A DNA stretch of 59,634 nt from the NCBI GenBank assembly GCA_945878065.1, contig CAMDXA010000011.1, positions 1-59,634 on the forward strand, in the 5' to 3' direction. Below are positions 58,712-59,634 of this stretch, one piece after another. The stretch's first letter is position 1; each line of letters begins with the position of its first letter. Below the pieces are notes generated by a model. The model worked only from the letters and a program-made list of their open reading frames with translations. It was not told the origin of the DNA and ran no database searches. A program made the position numbers and the translations under genes. Source of the DNA: Bordetella parapertussis (GTDB taxonomy: Bacteria > Pseudomonadota > Gammaproteobacteria > Burkholderiales > Burkholderiaceae_C).

Positions 58712-59634
58712 GCGTCCAAGTTCAGCGCTATGGTTTTGCCCAGTTCTACGCCCCATTGGTCATAGGCATTGATGCCCCAGATGGCCGCTTGGCAAAACAC
58801 CTTGTGTTCGTAAAGCGCGATCAAGGCGCCGAGGTTGTAGGGGGTCAGGCTGTCCATCCACAAGCTGCTGCTGGGGATATTGCCGGGGAAACTGCGGTGA
58901 GGGGCCAGCTGTTGAGCCTGCGCCAGAGACAAACCATCCGTCAGCAATTGCTGCACCGTGTCCTCGGGGGTTCTGCCCAATGCCAGCGCTTGGGCTTGCG
59001 CTTGCATATGGAGCAAGACCACGCGTTGGTGCTCAGCAGCCAAGGGCATGCCTGTGTGGCCCTGTCGCACACCGATAAAGTCCACTGGCACCAGGTGCTG
59101 GCCTTGGTGCAACAGCTGGAAATACGCATGTTGCCCATCATTGCCCAAACCGCCCCAGAGCACAGGCGCAGTGGCCACCGAACAAGCACTGCCGTCAATA
59201 TGCACCCTTTTGCCGTTGGACTCCATGTCTTGCTGCTGCAAAAACCCCACCAATTTGCCAAGCGCCGAGTGATAAGGTGCCACATGGTGGGTGCTGGCGC
59301 CTAAAAAGTTGCGGTTCCAAATGCCGAACAAAGCCATGACCAGCGGCATGTTGTGTGCCGTTGGAGCATGCAGAAAATGCTGGTCCATGGCGTGTGCGCC
59401 TTGCAGCATTTGCAGATAAGCCTCGCGACCTATGGCTGCCGCCAAGGGCAAGCCGATGGCAGACCACAGCGAAAAACGACCGCCCACCCAATCCCAGACG
59501 CTGAAACAACACTCGCTGCTGATGCCATGCGATTGCGCCAATTCGGGCTTGGCGGTCACTGCCGCCAAGTGCAGGTGCAAGTCGGCCGGTGGGCAACCCG
59601 CGTCTAACAGCCAACGCCGCGCGGACGCGAACAA
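58708..59634 (-). CDS. pgi: Glucose-6-phosphate isomerase (partial, N-terminus off the right edge)
   Basis: Interconverts glucose 6-phosphate and fructose 6-phosphate. The visible C-terminal 308 residues include the active-site motif [18 protein letters not shown] near the left side of the visible part, [32 protein letters not shown] (described by its [12 protein letters not shown] core) and the C-terminal [24 protein letters not shown] signature region, with the catalytic lysine in GVELGK. It converges on metH; both stop codons share the palindrome TTAA at 58708-58711. Confidence 0.96.
   Translation of the reverse strand: MFASARRWLLDAGCPPADLHLHLAAVTAKPELAQSHGISSECCFSVWDWVGGRFSLWSAIGLPLAAAIGREAYLQMLQGAHAMDQHFLHAPTAHNMPLVMALFGIWNRNFLGASTHHVAPYHSALGKLVGFLQQQDMESNGKRVHIDGSACSVATAPVLWGGLGNDGQHAYFQLLHQGQHLVPVDFIGVRQGHTGMPLAAEHQRVVLLHMQAQAQALALGRTPEDTVQQLLTDGLSLAQAQQLAPHRSFPGNIPSSSLWMDSLTPYNLGALIALYEHKVFCQAAIWGINAYDQWGVELGKTIALNLDA

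Noticed and set aside
58837..58846. GGGGTCAGGC match resembling the intergenic elements
   Set aside because: It lies inside pgi coding sequence, has no inverted flanks and encodes a conserved LTPYNL segment.

Overview
The window looks like the replication-origin region of a betaproteobacterial chromosome, most likely order Burkholderiales and Comamonadaceae-like. The evidence is gene content and order: rpmH-rnpA-yidD-yidC-mnmE runs divergently from dnaA-dnaN-gyrB, followed by mnmG-rsmG-lysE-parA-parB, with parS sites, an lptD-surA-rsmA cluster, metX-metW, and a stand-alone MetH methyltransferase domain. GC content looks moderate by eye. Genes are tightly packed, with many ATGA stop/start overlaps. 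I saw no insertion sequence, prophage, CRISPR array, tRNA or rRNA gene.

Layout. 1-10.4 kb is central metabolism and redox: gap (cut by the window edge), tkt, a MurU-type nucleotidyltransferase, pepP, a rubrerythrin/rubredoxin/rubredoxin-reductase operon, a small outer-membrane barrel and malic enzyme. 10.4-11.5 kb holds an orphan barstar-family gene behind an unusually structured promoter region. 11.5-25 kb holds mnmA, gcdH, acetoacetyl-CoA synthetase, a thioesterase, a cytochrome c, a cobalamin adenosyltransferase, two 2-hydroxy-acid-type oxidoreductases and a complete branched-chain-amino-acid-type ABC transporter.

25-42.3 kb is the origin core. ParB, ParA, a LysE-type exporter, RsmG, MnmG, GyrB, DnaN and DnaA read leftward; RpmH, RnpA, YidD, YidC, MnmE, KdsD, KdsC and LptC read rightward. 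DnaA boxes occur in the dnaA-dnaN spacer and just upstream of dnaA. Three near-perfect parS sites lie between 27.5 and 28.9 kb, two of them inside mnmG.

42.3-59.6 kb contains a glycine-rich RNA-binding protein with a hairpin over its ribosome binding site, AmtB, metX-metW, a lipase-like hydrolase, rsmE-amgK, lptD-surA-rsmA, an acyl-CoA ligase, PEP carboxykinase, a 45-residue membrane protein, metH N-terminal part and pgi (cut by the window edge).

Themes. Envelope biogenesis recurs (KdsD/KdsC/LptC, LptD/SurA, MurU/AmgK, YidC/YidD). So do tRNA and rRNA modification (MnmA, MnmE, MnmG, RsmG, RsmE, RsmA) and gluconeogenic carbon flow (MaeB, PckG, Gap, Tkt, Pgi). Nothing here is clearly a new defence or mobile system. 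The most interesting leads are the Shine-Dalgarno-sequestering hairpin at 42784-42822 and the palindrome/DnaA-box control region of the orphan barstar gene at 10472-10569.
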